Shown here in pieces: positions 44,714 through 52,917 of a DNA stretch of 64,000 nucleotides; the stretch's first letter is position 1; each line of letters opens with the position of its first letter. Source of the stretch: Actinomycetota bacterium (GTDB taxonomy: Bacteria; Actinomycetota; Actinomycetes; Mycobacteriales; Mycobacteriaceae); assembly GCA_018268465.1 (NCBI GenBank), contig JAFDWN010000010.1, positions 168,849 through 232,848 on the forward strand. The letters are read 5' to 3'. The notes under the pieces were generated by a model, which saw nothing but the letters and a program-made list of their open reading frames with translations, was not told the origin of the DNA and made no database searches. The position numbers were made by a program, and so were the translations under genes.

Positions 44714-45429
44714 GACGCGGCTTCGTGCCGTGCGGGCGTCGCCACCCGGTCGAGGAACATATCGACGAGCCCGCGGGCGCGGACCGCCGCGGCGTCGGCC
44801 AGGCCGGCGGTCTGGGTGAGGATCACCCGGGGGTCCAGGCCCGCGGCGGTCGCCTTGCGGTGGCCGCCGAAGTCCAGCCACCCGCGGATCCCGTCCGCGT
44901 CCACTTCGGGGTGGAACTGCACGGCCAGGTTGCGCCGCAGCACGAACGCCTGTGAGGCGGCGGCGTTGCGGGCCGCCTCGACGGCGCCGGGCGGGACGAC
45001 CCAGCGGTCGTAATGCCACTGGAACCAGGCCCCGTCGAGGGCCGGTTCGTCACCGTGCACCAGATGCCAGCCGATCTCGGGGACGGGCGAGGCGTGCACC
45101 GAGCCGCCGTGGGCGGTCGCGAGCATCTGGCCGCCGAAACAGATGCCGAGCACCGGGACGCCGTCGCGGTCGGCTGCGCGCAGGAACTCCAGTTCCGGCC
45201 CGACCCAGGACCCGACCGCGGGGTCGTAGGTGGACCACGGCGCGCCGAGCAGCATCACCGCGTCGAAGCCGGACGGATCGGGGAAGTCGGCGTCGACGCC
45301 GGGATCCTCGAAGCGCTCCCCCGGGACCACCAGGAGTTCGGTGATCGCGTAGCCGCGCTCGGTGAACCGGTCGGCGACCGCGCCCGCCGGGGACAGATGG
45401 TCGTGGGCGATCTGCAGCAGCCGGGCCAT
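44710..45429 (-). CDS. Class I glutamine amidotransferase-like protein
   Basis: This GATase1-fold protein of 239 residues has the nucleophile Cys97 in LGICFGGQ and the His173/Glu175 pair in QFHPEVD, so the catalytic triad is complete. It stands alone without a synthetase domain, similar to GMP-synthase-like or gamma-glutamyl hydrolase-type proteins that remove glutamine or gamma-glutamyl groups. Its neighbours (amino acid/amine permease, SDR, LLM enzyme) would suit catabolism of an amine by a gamma-glutamylation route, but no ligase is present here, so that is speculation. ATG 45429 overlaps the LLM gene stop by one base; GTG 45432 is an alternative. Confidence 0.82.
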   Translation of the reverse strand: MARLLQIAHDHLSPAGAVADRFTERGYAITELLVVPGERFEDPGVDADFPDPSGFDAVMLLGAPWSTYDPAVGSWVGPELEFLRAADRDGVPVLGICFGGQMLATAHGGSVHASPVPEIGWHLVHGDEPALDGAWFQWHYDRWVVPPGAVEAARNAAASQAFVLRRNLAVQFHPEVDADGIRGWLDFGGHRKATAAGLDPRVILTQTAGLADAAAVRARGLVDMFLDRVATPARHEAAS

Positions 45430-46352
45430 CACCGCACCGCCATGGTGTCGGCGCGCCGCATCACGCCGGCGCAGAATGCGGGCAGTTCGCGGGCGTCGTC
45501 GATGAACATCGACGGCTTCACGCAGAACGTGGTGAAGCCCTTGGCCAGCTGCTCGGGGATGGAGTCCATGGCTTTGCCGATGTCGGCGGGGGTGTGGTCG
45601 TCGGGGAATTCGGTGCGGACCCCGCCGATCAGTTCCAGCTCCGCGGGGTCACGGCCGGCGGCGGTCATCGCCTCGCCGACGGCGCGCATGTCCTGGGCGC
45701 TGGGCACGCCCAGCGGATGGAATCCGTGGCCGTAACGGGCGAGGCGCCGCACCACCGCGCCGTGGGCGCGCTGTCCGCCGAACCACATCCGGGGGCCGTC
45801 GGGCCGGTGTGCCTTGGGCTCCAGGTAGACGTCGGCGAAGTCGAAGTACCGGCCGTGGTGGGTGGCCGGCGACTGACCGAACACCAGGTCCATCACGGCC
45901 AGTTGTTCGTCGAGTATGGCCCCGCGTTCGGCGAAGGGCACACCCATGGCGGCGTATTCGTCGCGGCTCCAGCTGACGCTGGGCTGCACCACCAGGCGGC
46001 CTTCGGAGAGGAGGTCCAGGGTGCCCAGCTCGCGGGCGAGCAGCAGGGGGTGGCGCAGCGGGGCGAGGACGGCCGCGGCGACCAGCCGGATGCTGCTGGT
46101 GACCGCCGCCATCGCCGACAGCAGCATCAGCGAGTTCGGCCACGGAGTGAACGGGTCCTGGTTGCCCGGCAGCGCGTAGGCGCGCGGGTTGGACATCACG
46201 CCTTTGTCGGAGGCATCGGGTCCGAGGACGACGTGTTCGGAGATCATCACCGCGTCGAAGCCGGCATCTTCGGCGGTGCGGGCCCACGCGACGAGATCGG
46301 GGAGATTCCGTCCGCCGGTCAGGGTCCAGTTCTCGCTGAGGATCATCAGCAT
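45429..46352 (-). CDS. LLM-class (F420-dependent type) oxidoreductase
   Basis: This is a luciferase-like TIM-barrel oxidoreductase, a family that in mycobacteria mostly uses coenzyme F420. It shows the N-terminal LPDLVAWARTAEDAGFDAVMISEHV, RLVAAAVLAPLRHPLLLARELGTLDLLSEGR in pieces typical of the family, and WFGGQ near the middle. ATG 46352 gives the usual short N-terminus of about 307 residues. A GTG at 46457 would add 35 residues; it has AGGAGG, but that motif abuts the codon with no spacing, so I prefer the shorter form with doubt. It leads the four-gene operon behind the promoter at 46528-46555. Substrate unknown. Confidence 0.8.
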   Translation of the reverse strand: MLMILSENWTLTGGRNLPDLVAWARTAEDAGFDAVMISEHVVLGPDASDKGVMSNPRAYALPGNQDPFTPWPNSLMLLSAMAAVTSSIRLVAAAVLAPLRHPLLLARELGTLDLLSEGRLVVQPSVSWSRDEYAAMGVPFAERGAILDEQLAVMDLVFGQSPATHHGRYFDFADVYLEPKAHRPDGPRMWFGGQRAHGAVVRRLARYGHGFHPLGVPSAQDMRAVGEAMTAAGRDPAELELIGGVRTEFPDDHTPADIGKAMDSIPEQLAKGFTTFCVKPSMFIDDARELPAFCAGVMRRADTMAVR

Positions 46353-46504
46353 CCGCGGGGCGCACGGCCCGGCCTCCGCGCTAACCGCTGATCGGGTCTG
46401 GCTGTGCCCCAAGGCGTTTCGGCCACATTCTGCGATGCTCTCCAAGGGGGTCGCCACCTCCTCACGGGCCGGGGTGCGAACACCGCCCCCGCCGCAGATC
46501 CATA

Positions 46505-46546
46505 TCGTTCGGGACCGAACGAATTGAATCGTACGTAACCGAACGA
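46505..46546 (-). promoter_or_regulatory. CGTTCGG operator repeats
   Basis: A palindrome TCGTTCGG-GA-CCGAACGA (46505-46522) lies over the predicted transcription start, and a third identical half site CCGAACGA (46539-46546) lies inside the -35/-10 spacer. This is the layout of a repressor-controlled promoter, TetR-type by its symmetry. No regulator gene is nearby in the window. Confidence 0.7.
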
Positions 46547-46555
46547 CTATGTCAA
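46528..46555 (-). promoter_or_regulatory. Sigma-A-like promoter of the LLM operon
   Basis: On the minus strand a perfect TTGACA (46555-46550) is followed after 16 bases by TACGAT (46533-46528). The predicted start is near 46521. It is one of the few full -35/-10 pairs in the window. The rest of the 46353-46627 gap shows nothing else clear. Confidence 0.7.
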
Positions 46556-46627
46556 GAGGTGTTCGGGAATCCGGGCCGCGCGGTCAGCGCCCGTCCGGGA
46601 CTCGGGCGGCGCACCGCGGCACGGGTG

Positions 46628-47464
46628 CTACAGCCACCAGCGCTCGAGCACGCGAGCCACGCCGTGCTCGCTGTTGCGGGTGGTGACCTCGTCGGCCGCG
46701 GCGGTCGCCTCGGGATGCGCGTTACCCATGGCCACGCCGTGACCGGCCCAGCGCAGCATCGGCACGTCGTTGGGCATATCGCCGAACGTGATGATCTCGG
46801 TGCTGCTCAGACCCAGCGGGGCGGCGAGTTCCTCGATCCCCGTCGCCTTGCTGATGCCCAGCGGCACCACCTCGACCAGCCCGTTGTTGGTGGAGTAGGT
46901 CAAGTCGCCCTGGACGCCGACGTGGTCACGCAGCGCCGCCACCATGTCTGCGCTGCGGGCCCCGGCCATCCGGATCAGCAGTTTGACCGCGGGCGCGCCG
47001 AGCAGGTCATCGATGGACACCTCGACGTTGTCCGGGTTGAGCCAGGCGTGCTCATAACCCGGTGAGCTGACGAACTGCGGGGTGGCCGCGTCGTGGGCGC
47101 TGTTGCCGACCCGTTCCACCGCCAGACCCGCACCGGGTATGACACGGGTGGCGATCTCGGCGAGTTCGGCGAGCACGTCCGCGGACAGCGTGCGGGCGGA
47201 GATGATGCGATCGGCGGCGGGGTCGTAGATGACCGCGCCGTTGGCGCAGACCGCCATCGGCGCCATGCCCAGGCCGTCGACGACCGGGTGGATCCAGCGG
47301 GGCGGCCGCCCGGTGGCCAGGATGAACCGCACCCCGGCGTCGACGGCGGCGTGCACGGCGGCGCGGGTGCGCGGGGACACCTTCTCGTCGTCGTCGAGCA
47401 GGGTCCCGTCCACGTCCGTCGCGATCATCGCGGGGACCGGAGCAGGGTGTGTCTCGAATGTCAA
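46628..47464 (-). CDS. HAD-superfamily Cof-type hydrolase (Rv3813c-like)
   Basis: This predicted phosphatase of 278 residues has HAD motif I DVDGTLLDD, motif II LATGRPP, the type IIB cap between, the Lys in GISKATGI and motif IV FGDMPNDVPML. This class dephosphorylates small sugar phosphates or nucleotides; the substrate is not known. The start is TTG 47464, overlapping the stop of the upstream PlsC gene (TTGA). Gene order HAD-PlsC-PlsC matches Rv3813c to Rv3816c. Confidence 0.87.
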   Translation of the reverse strand: MTFETHPAPVPAMIATDVDGTLLDDDEKVSPRTRAAVHAAVDAGVRFILATGRPPRWIHPVVDGLGMAPMAVCANGAVIYDPAADRIISARTLSADVLAELAEIATRVIPGAGLAVERVGNSAHDAATPQFVSSPGYEHAWLNPDNVEVSIDDLLGAPAVKLLIRMAGARSADMVAALRDHVGVQGDLTYSTNNGLVEVVPLGISKATGIEELAAPLGLSSTEIITFGDMPNDVPMLRWAGHGVAMGNAHPEATAAADEVTTRNSEHGVARVLERWWL

Positions 47465-48237
47465 AGGGTGTCCTCACGTTCGGCCCGCTGACGGGTCCGC
47501 TCTGCCTGTTTCCTGGCCCGCTCGGCCAATTCCGCCTGATCGAGCCGAGTTGCCTCCTCGGGAGTGGGCGCTCCGCCGCCGAGGCGCCGCGGCACCCAGT
47601 AGGCCCCCGCGGGGTGCGGATACTCGGCCTGCGCAGTGTGCAGCAGAGCCGTCATCGACGCACGGAGAGCCGCGTCGACCTCGGCGACCGCACCCGTCGC
47701 CGCCAGCGCCCGGCCCACCACAACCGTGACGGGAAACTTCTTGCGGCCCAGCGACTTCGGATGATCCTTCGTCCAGATGCGGTGGGCTCCCCAGACGATC
47801 AGGGGCACGATCGGCACCGGGGCCTCCAGCGCCATCCGCGCCGCGCCGGTCTTGAACTCCTTGAGTTCGAAACTGCGGCTGATGGTGGCCTCTGGGTACA
47901 CCGCCACCAGTTCGCCCTCGCGCAGGCGGCGCACGGCCGCGGCGTATGCGTCGGCGCCGGCCTGGCGGTCCACGGGGATGGTCTTGGTGTGCCGGATCAG
48001 GAAGTCGACGAGCCGGATCTGCTGCATCTCGGCCTTGATCATGAACCGCAGCCGGCGGTTGCGCAGTTTGGCGGCCAGCGCGGCGGGCAGAAAGTCGACG
48101 TAGCTGGTGTGGTTGATCGCCACGACGGCGCCGCCGGACCGCGGGATGTGCTCCAAGCCGCGGTAGGTGATCCGGGTGCCGGTGGCCTTCACCACTGTCT
48201 CGGCGACCACCTCCAGCGTGCGGAAGACCGGTTCCAT
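47461..48237 (-). CDS. PlsC-family 1-acylglycerol-phosphate acyltransferase (first of a pair in position, second in transcription)
   Basis: This glycerolipid acyltransferase of 258 residues has HX4D at His43-Asp48 (NHTSYVD), the phosphate-binding VYPEATISRS motif and the closing GAYWVPRRLGGGAP shared with its neighbour. No strong membrane helix is seen, so it is probably a peripheral membrane enzyme. The likely reaction is acylation of lysophosphatidic acid or a related lysolipid. It begins five bases after the upstream paralogue. The Arg/Glu-rich C-terminal helix is not part of the catalytic domain. Confidence 0.87.
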   Translation of the reverse strand: MEPVFRTLEVVAETVVKATGTRITYRGLEHIPRSGGAVVAINHTSYVDFLPAALAAKLRNRRLRFMIKAEMQQIRLVDFLIRHTKTIPVDRQAGADAYAAAVRRLREGELVAVYPEATISRSFELKEFKTGAARMALEAPVPIVPLIVWGAHRIWTKDHPKSLGRKKFPVTVVVGRALAATGAVAEVDAALRASMTALLHTAQAEYPHPAGAYWVPRRLGGGAPTPEEATRLDQAELAERARKQAERTRQRAEREDTL

Positions 48238-48242
48238 CCCGG

Positions 48243-49034
48243 CTACCCGGCGGGTCCGGCCTGTTCCTCACGCGCCGGAGGTTCCCCTTGCGCGCGGCGG
48301 GCCGCCCGGTCAGCGGCGTCCTTGAGGTCCATCTGGTTGGCCTCGGCCAGCGACGGCGCACCGCCGCCCAGTCTGCGCGGCACCCAGTACGCCCCCGGCG
48401 GATACGGTCCGTACGCATCCTGCACCTGGGCGAGCAGATGCTGCATCCGCGAATGCAGCAATGCGGTCAGCTCGGCGGCAGGCAGGGTGGGCAGAATCGG
48501 CTCGCCGACGGCCACCGAGATCGGCACCTTCGGGCGGACCATGTTCTTCGGATAACCCTTGGTCCAGATCCGCTGCGCACCCCAGACGATGTGCGGGACG
48601 ATCGGCACGTTCGCGGCGATGGCCATGCGCGCCGCCCCGGATTTGAACTCCTTGATCTCGAAGCTGCGGCTGATGGTCGCCTCCGGGTAGACGCCGACCA
48701 GCTCGCCGTCCTTGAGCCGCTGGCATGCGAGTTCGAACGACGCGGCGCCGCTCTGGCGATCCACCGGGATGTGCCGCAGCGCGCGCATGATCGGACCGGA
48801 GATCTTGTTGTCGAACACCTCCTGCTTGGCCATGAACCGGACCTTGCGGCCGAGGCCCTGCCGGTAGGCCGGCAGGCCGGCGAAGGTGAAGTCGAAGTAG
48901 CTGGTGTGGTTGATCGCGACGACGGCGCCACCGGTCCTGGGCAGGTTGTCCACACCGGTGACGGTGAAGGTCAGACCCTGCAGCCGCCACACCAGCCGCG
49001 CCGCTTGGATGACTGTGCCGTACACGGGTTCCAC
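48243..49034 (-). CDS. PlsC-family acyltransferase, paralogue
   Basis: This is a second PlsC acyltransferase of 263 residues with His43/Asp48 (NHTSYFD), VYPEATISRSFE and the same PRRLGGGAP tail motif. Similarity along the whole length to the next gene shows a tandem duplication. Start GTG 49034 gives MEPVYGT, aligning with the paralogue's MEPVFRT, and has a TANNNT hexamer seven bases upstream; GTG 49058 is less likely. M. tuberculosis has the same cluster (Rv3814c-Rv3816c). The exact lipid acceptor cannot be read. Confidence 0.87.
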   Translation of the reverse strand: MEPVYGTVIQAARLVWRLQGLTFTVTGVDNLPRTGGAVVAINHTSYFDFTFAGLPAYRQGLGRKVRFMAKQEVFDNKISGPIMRALRHIPVDRQSGAASFELACQRLKDGELVGVYPEATISRSFEIKEFKSGAARMAIAANVPIVPHIVWGAQRIWTKGYPKNMVRPKVPISVAVGEPILPTLPAAELTALLHSRMQHLLAQVQDAYGPYPPGAYWVPRRLGGGAPSLAEANQMDLKDAADRAARRAQGEPPAREEQAGPAG

Positions 49035-49041
49035 AGCCGCC

Positions 49042-49047
49042 AGCGTA
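49042..49047 (-). promoter_or_regulatory. Predicted -10 hexamer for the PlsC-HAD operon (leaderless)
   Basis: TACGCT on the minus strand ends 7 bases before GTG 49034. It lies within the longer version of the gene, which argues for the shorter start. Confidence 0.4.
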
Positions 49048-49160
49048 ATGCGCGCCACGCGGATCCCGCCCGGCGCCCGCTCGTTGCCGTGCGGAAAGCA
49101 CCCGGCCGGCGCCGGCGGTTAAGCTCATTGCGGCGATCAGTCGTATGTGAAGGGGCATCT

Positions 49161-50735
49161 GTGCAGGTCACAAGCGTCGGGCACGCGGGTTTCCGGATCG
49201 ACACCGCGGCCGGAAGCATTCTTTGCGACCCGTGGGTCAATCCGGCGTATTTCGGGTCCTGGTTTCCGTTCCCGGACAACAGTCAGTTGGATTGGGCGGC
49301 CCTCGGCGAAGTGGACTACCTCTACGTGTCGCATCTGCACAAGGACCATTTCGACCCCGAGAACCTGCGCGCCCACGTCAACAAGGACGCGGTCGTGCTG
49401 CTGCCCGACTATCCCGTGCCCGATTTGCGTCGCGAGCTGGAGAAGCTCGGTTTCCACCGGTTCTTCGAGACCACCGACTCGGTGAAGCATCGGGTCAGCG
49501 GGCCCAAGGGCGATCTGGACGTGATGATCGTGGCGCTGCGGGCCCCCGCGGATGGCCCGATCGGCGACTCCGGGCTGGTGGTCGACGACGGTGAGACCGT
49601 CGCGTTCAACATGAACGACGCGCGTCCGGTGGACCTCGACGTGCTGGCCGCCGAATTCGGCCGGGTCGACGTGCACATGCTGCAGTACTCCGGGGCGATC
49701 TGGTATCCGATGGTCTACGACATGCCCGCCCGGGCCAAGGCGGCGTTCGGCACCCAGAAGCGCCAGCGTCAGATGGACCGCTGCCGCCAGTACATCGCCC
49801 AGGTCGGCGCGACGTGGGTGATCCCGTCGGCCGGCCCGCCGTGCTTCCTGGACCCCGGGCTGCGTGACCTCAACGACGACCACGGCGACCCGGCGAACAT
49901 CTTCCCCGACCAGGTGGTGTTCCTGGACCAGATGCGCGCGCACGGGCATGACGGCGGACTGTTGATGATTCCCGGTTCGGCCGCGGATTTCGCGGGTGCC
50001 CAGATGAATTCGCTGACCCACCCGGTCGCCGAGGGTGAGGTGCGCCGAATTTTCACCACCGGTAAGGCCGAGTACATCGCGGCGTACGCGGAGCGGATGG
50101 CGCCGGCGCTGGCCGCCGAGAAGGCGCGCTGGGCGCCCGCGGCCGGCGAATCCCTGCTGGAACCGCTGCGGGTGAGATTCGAACCGATCATGATCCAGAG
50201 CGACCAGATCTGCGACGGCATCGGCTATCCGGTGGAGTTGCGGCTCCGGTCGGACGGATACCACGAGACCGTCGTCTTGGATTTCCCGAAGCGGGTTGTG
50301 CGCGAACCCATTCCGGACGAGAAGTTCCGCTACGGATTCGAGATCGCGCCGGAGCTGGTGCGTACGGTGCTGCGCGACGACGAACCGGACTGGGTGAACA
50401 CCATATTCCTGTCTACCCGGTTCACGGCGTGGCGGGTCGGCGGCTACAACGAGTATCTGTACACCTTCTTCAAATGCCTGACCGATGAGCGGATCGCCTA
50501 CGCCGACGGCTGGTTCGCCGAGGCCCATGACGACACGGCGTCGATCACCCTGGACGGCTGGGAGATCCAGCGCCGCTGCCCGCACCTCAAGGCGGACCTG
50601 TCGAAATTCGGCGTCGTCGAGGGCACCACGTTGACCTGCAATCTGCACGGCTGGCAATGGAATCTGGAGACGGGGCGATGCCTGACGACCAAGGGACACG
50701 AACTGCGCAGCGCCCGAGACTGTGGGCCGTCGTGA
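49161..50735 (+). CDS. Metallo-beta-lactamase-fold / Rieske [2Fe-2S] fusion protein (Rv3818-like)
   Basis: This 524-residue protein joins an N-terminal MBL-fold hydrolase with a C-terminal Rieske domain. The MBL metal motif is His58-x-His60-x-Asp62-His63 (SHLHKDHFD) with further ligand candidates in NMNDAR and MLQYSGA. The Rieske cluster ligands are Cys473/His475 (RCPHL) and Cys493/His496 (CNLHGW). The same pairing of folds is known from CMP-sialic acid hydroxylase, with other domain order, and the homologue in M. tuberculosis is uncharacterised. GTG 49161 has AAGGGG six bases before it. It is divergent from the PlsC operon, and its stop overlaps the next gene (GTGA). Confidence 0.88.
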   Translation: MQVTSVGHAGFRIDTAAGSILCDPWVNPAYFGSWFPFPDNSQLDWAALGEVDYLYVSHLHKDHFDPENLRAHVNKDAVVLLPDYPVPDLRRELEKLGFHRFFETTDSVKHRVSGPKGDLDVMIVALRAPADGPIGDSGLVVDDGETVAFNMNDARPVDLDVLAAEFGRVDVHMLQYSGAIWYPMVYDMPARAKAAFGTQKRQRQMDRCRQYIAQVGATWVIPSAGPPCFLDPGLRDLNDDHGDPANIFPDQVVFLDQMRAHGHDGGLLMIPGSAADFAGAQMNSLTHPVAEGEVRRIFTTGKAEYIAAYAERMAPALAAEKARWAPAAGESLLEPLRVRFEPIMIQSDQICDGIGYPVELRLRSDGYHETVVLDFPKRVVREPIPDEKFRYGFEIAPELVRTVLRDDEPDWVNTIFLSTRFTAWRVGGYNEYLYTFFKCLTDERIAYADGWFAEAHDDTASITLDGWEIQRRCPHLKADLSKFGVVEGTTLTCNLHGWQWNLETGRCLTTKGHELRSARDCGPS

Positions 50736-51070
50736 GCGCCCCGCGGCAGTATTACGACGACGGGCTGATCCAGCTCGACCGCGAGGCGATCACGTTGCGC
50801 CGCTACCACTTTCCGTCGGGCACCTCGAAGATCATCCCGCTGTCCACCATCCGCGGCTACACCGCCAAACCACTGGGCCTGATGGTGCAGCGGTTCCGCA
50901 TCTGGGGCAGTTCGGATCTGCGCCGCTGGCTTCCCCTGGATGTGCGCAGGCCGTTGAGGTCGACCCTGATCACCCTCGACGTGCCGGGGACGTACCCGCG
51001 GCCCGCGTTCACACCCGCCGATCCCGAGCAGTTCGTCGCGATGCTCGACGAACTGCTCGCCGAGGACTGA
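50732..51070 (+). CDS. Small PH-like hypothetical protein
   Basis: The 112-residue protein has alternating beta-strand segments (ITLRRYHFPSGTSKIIPLSTI, then RFRIWGSSDLRRWLPLD) and a C-terminal helix (PEQFVAMLDELL). This looks like a bacterial PH-like domain. The start is chosen as GTG 50732, which overlaps the stop of the Rieske gene; an in-frame ATG at 50678 would add 18 residues inside that gene. Translational coupling suggests it works with the MBL-Rieske protein. No catalytic residues are apparent. Confidence 0.7.
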   Translation: MSAPRQYYDDGLIQLDREAITLRRYHFPSGTSKIIPLSTIRGYTAKPLGLMVQRFRIWGSSDLRRWLPLDVRRPLRSTLITLDVPGTYPRPAFTPADPEQFVAMLDELLAED

Positions 51071-51077
51071 CACCGGC

Positions 51078-52097
51078 CTACCGCTCTCGCAGCACCGTCG
51101 CCTCCAGCACCTGCTGCAGGCGCCGCAGCGCCGCCTTCCCGACGGCGTCGGCCGCCCGGCGGGCCGGGCCGACCCGTGCCGGCGGGTCCACCCGGGCCGG
51201 ATCACCGACCCGTATCAGGCCGGTCCGGGTCACGTCGGCGTAGACGCCCAGGAAGCGGTCGGTGCGTTCGGCGAGCACCCGGGTCAGCGCCTTGTCGAGT
51301 TCGAGACCCGGCTGCGGCCGGGTCGGCACCACACAGCGGATCGTCGGGGTCGTCACCCGCAGCACGGCCGACCCGAGCTGCACGTCGCCGCCGATCCACG
51401 CCGTCTCCGGGAACTCCGCGGCCGCACCGCCGATGTCCACCACGACGTTGGGGCGGAACCGGCGCACGTCGTAGCCGCTGCCGTCCGGCGACAGTGACGT
51501 CAGGCTCTGGACGCTGAGCAGGTGCACCGGGGCCAGGTCGACGAACGCGCCCGGCGGGGTGGAGTACCTGGCGAGTGTCAGCACCTGCTTCGGCGAGAAC
51601 ACCGTGGTGTCGGGCAGTTCCTCGGACTCGGACAGCCCGAAATCGCGCCGCACCTCGGCGACGGAGAAGTTGGCCGCGCTCTGCCGCACCGACAGCCGGT
51701 GCGCACGGGTGTCGCCGGCCGGCGCCAAGGCGGTCAGCCGGACCTCCCGGCCCGCCAGCTCCGAGAGCCGCCCGTGGACCGCGGGATCGGCGCTGGAGCA
51801 TTCGGCGCCGTCGGGAAAGGTGATGACCACGTCGGGGACGTTCCCCGGACCCGTGCCCGGGCCGGGTTCCCGCGCGTACCGGGCCGAACACCGCAGCAGC
51901 GCCGGAATGCGCCGGGCCGAGGCGGTCATGCCCTTCTCCAGATCCCGCACGGCCCACAGCCGGTCGGCGTGCACACCGCGCGCGTCGACGCGTACTTCCT
52001 CGACGGGCTGTCCGGCCATGGACTTCACGGGGAAGCGCCACAGCCCGGCGACCACCGCAATGGGGTCGCCGCCGACACGCTCGGGTCCGGCCGTCAT
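51078..52097 (-). CDS. MOSC-domain protein (MOSC_N plus MOSC)
   Basis: This 339-residue protein has the MOSC N-terminal beta-barrel start (LWRFPVKSMAGQPVEEV, GVHADRLWAVRD) followed by a MOSC domain with RRFRPNVVVD and the Cys-containing TTPTIRCVVPTRPQPG motif, in which the Cys is the usual molybdenum cofactor-sulfur carrier. Such proteins take part in molybdenum cofactor sulfuration or act as molybdoenzymes of the mARC type. It begins four bases after the DUF5718-like gene, as third gene of the serS operon. The link to seryl-tRNA synthetase looks like convenience of position. Confidence 0.87.
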   Translation of the reverse strand: MTAGPERVGGDPIAVVAGLWRFPVKSMAGQPVEEVRVDARGVHADRLWAVRDLEKGMTASARRIPALLRCSARYAREPGPGTGPGNVPDVVITFPDGAECSSADPAVHGRLSELAGREVRLTALAPAGDTRAHRLSVRQSAANFSVAEVRRDFGLSESEELPDTTVFSPKQVLTLARYSTPPGAFVDLAPVHLLSVQSLTSLSPDGSGYDVRRFRPNVVVDIGGAAAEFPETAWIGGDVQLGSAVLRVTTPTIRCVVPTRPQPGLELDKALTRVLAERTDRFLGVYADVTRTGLIRVGDPARVDPPARVGPARRAADAVGKAALRRLQQVLEATVLRER

Positions 52098-52101
52098 CGG
52101 C

Positions 52102-52917
52102 TCAGCGCGTCGACACGGTCTGGCGCAGTTCGGAGGCGGCGTCGGTGGCCGTGTCGTACACCCGCACGATCGCCTCGTCGCCGGCCTGCAGGAAGGTCGA
52201 CTCCCCCACCGCGGAGTATCGGGTGGCGCCGATGCCGATCAGCACGTTCTCCGGGTGTCCGCACGCCGCCATCAGCGCACCCACATCCTCCAGCGGCGTG
52301 TCGGGCGAACCCTTCTGATTGGCGATGCGCTCCACGACCCAGTCCAGCAACACCTCGCCGTAGTACGTGTAGCCCAACAGCGGGCTGTCGATGCCGTACT
52401 CGTGTTGGGCGCCGTCGCCATCCTTGAGATAACACACCAGGCGCATCGTCGCTGTGGGACCGTCCGGGGTGAGATCGCTGACCTCGAAGAACTCCCGCGC
52501 CACACCTTTGGATTCGGCGCCCCAGTTCTTCTTGTGGCTGATCTTGGGCGCGCCGGGACGCCGGATCGAGCAGTCGTTGAACGCGCCGAGGGCGAACGGT
52601 TGCAGCGTGACGACGGTGTCGCCTTCCCAGACCACCCGGCACGCGAGCCCGACCTCGGGTTCGATCTGCAGGTTGAACGGGCCGGCGAACTCGGGGCTTT
52701 CGGCGGGCAGCACGATGCTGTCCTGGGACAGGGGGAAGTCGCCGAGGAAGCCGTCGTGGCCCGGTGCGTACCACGGGAAGATGCCCTTGGGGCCCGAGCC
52801 CTCGGTCTTCACGCTGACGAAGTCGGCGGCTTCGCCCGCCTGTTCGAGATGGCCCGCGAAGTTACCCGCCACGCCCAAGCCAAACCAGGATCGCAGCTCC
52901 GATAGCTCGACTGTCAT
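52102..52917 (-). CDS. DUF5718-like conserved protein
   Basis: The 271-residue protein opens with LRSWFGLGVAGNFAGHLEQAGE, which I recognise from a family of uncharacterised actinobacterial proteins (DUF5718). The middle (EVGLACRVVWEGDTV, KISHKKNWG) recalls fumarylacetoacetate hydrolase-type folds, but I do not see the full metal site, so the reaction is not assigned. Its ATG overlaps the serS stop by one base (TGATG), so it is translated together with serS, and the MOSC gene follows after four bases. Confidence 0.7.
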   Translation of the reverse strand: MTVELSELRSWFGLGVAGNFAGHLEQAGEAADFVSVKTEGSGPKGIFPWYAPGHDGFLGDFPLSQDSIVLPAESPEFAGPFNLQIEPEVGLACRVVWEGDTVVTLQPFALGAFNDCSIRRPGAPKISHKKNWGAESKGVAREFFEVSDLTPDGPTATMRLVCYLKDGDGAQHEYGIDSPLLGYTYYGEVLLDWVVERIANQKGSPDTPLEDVGALMAACGHPENVLIGIGATRYSAVGESTFLQAGDEAIVRVYDTATDAASELRQTVSTR

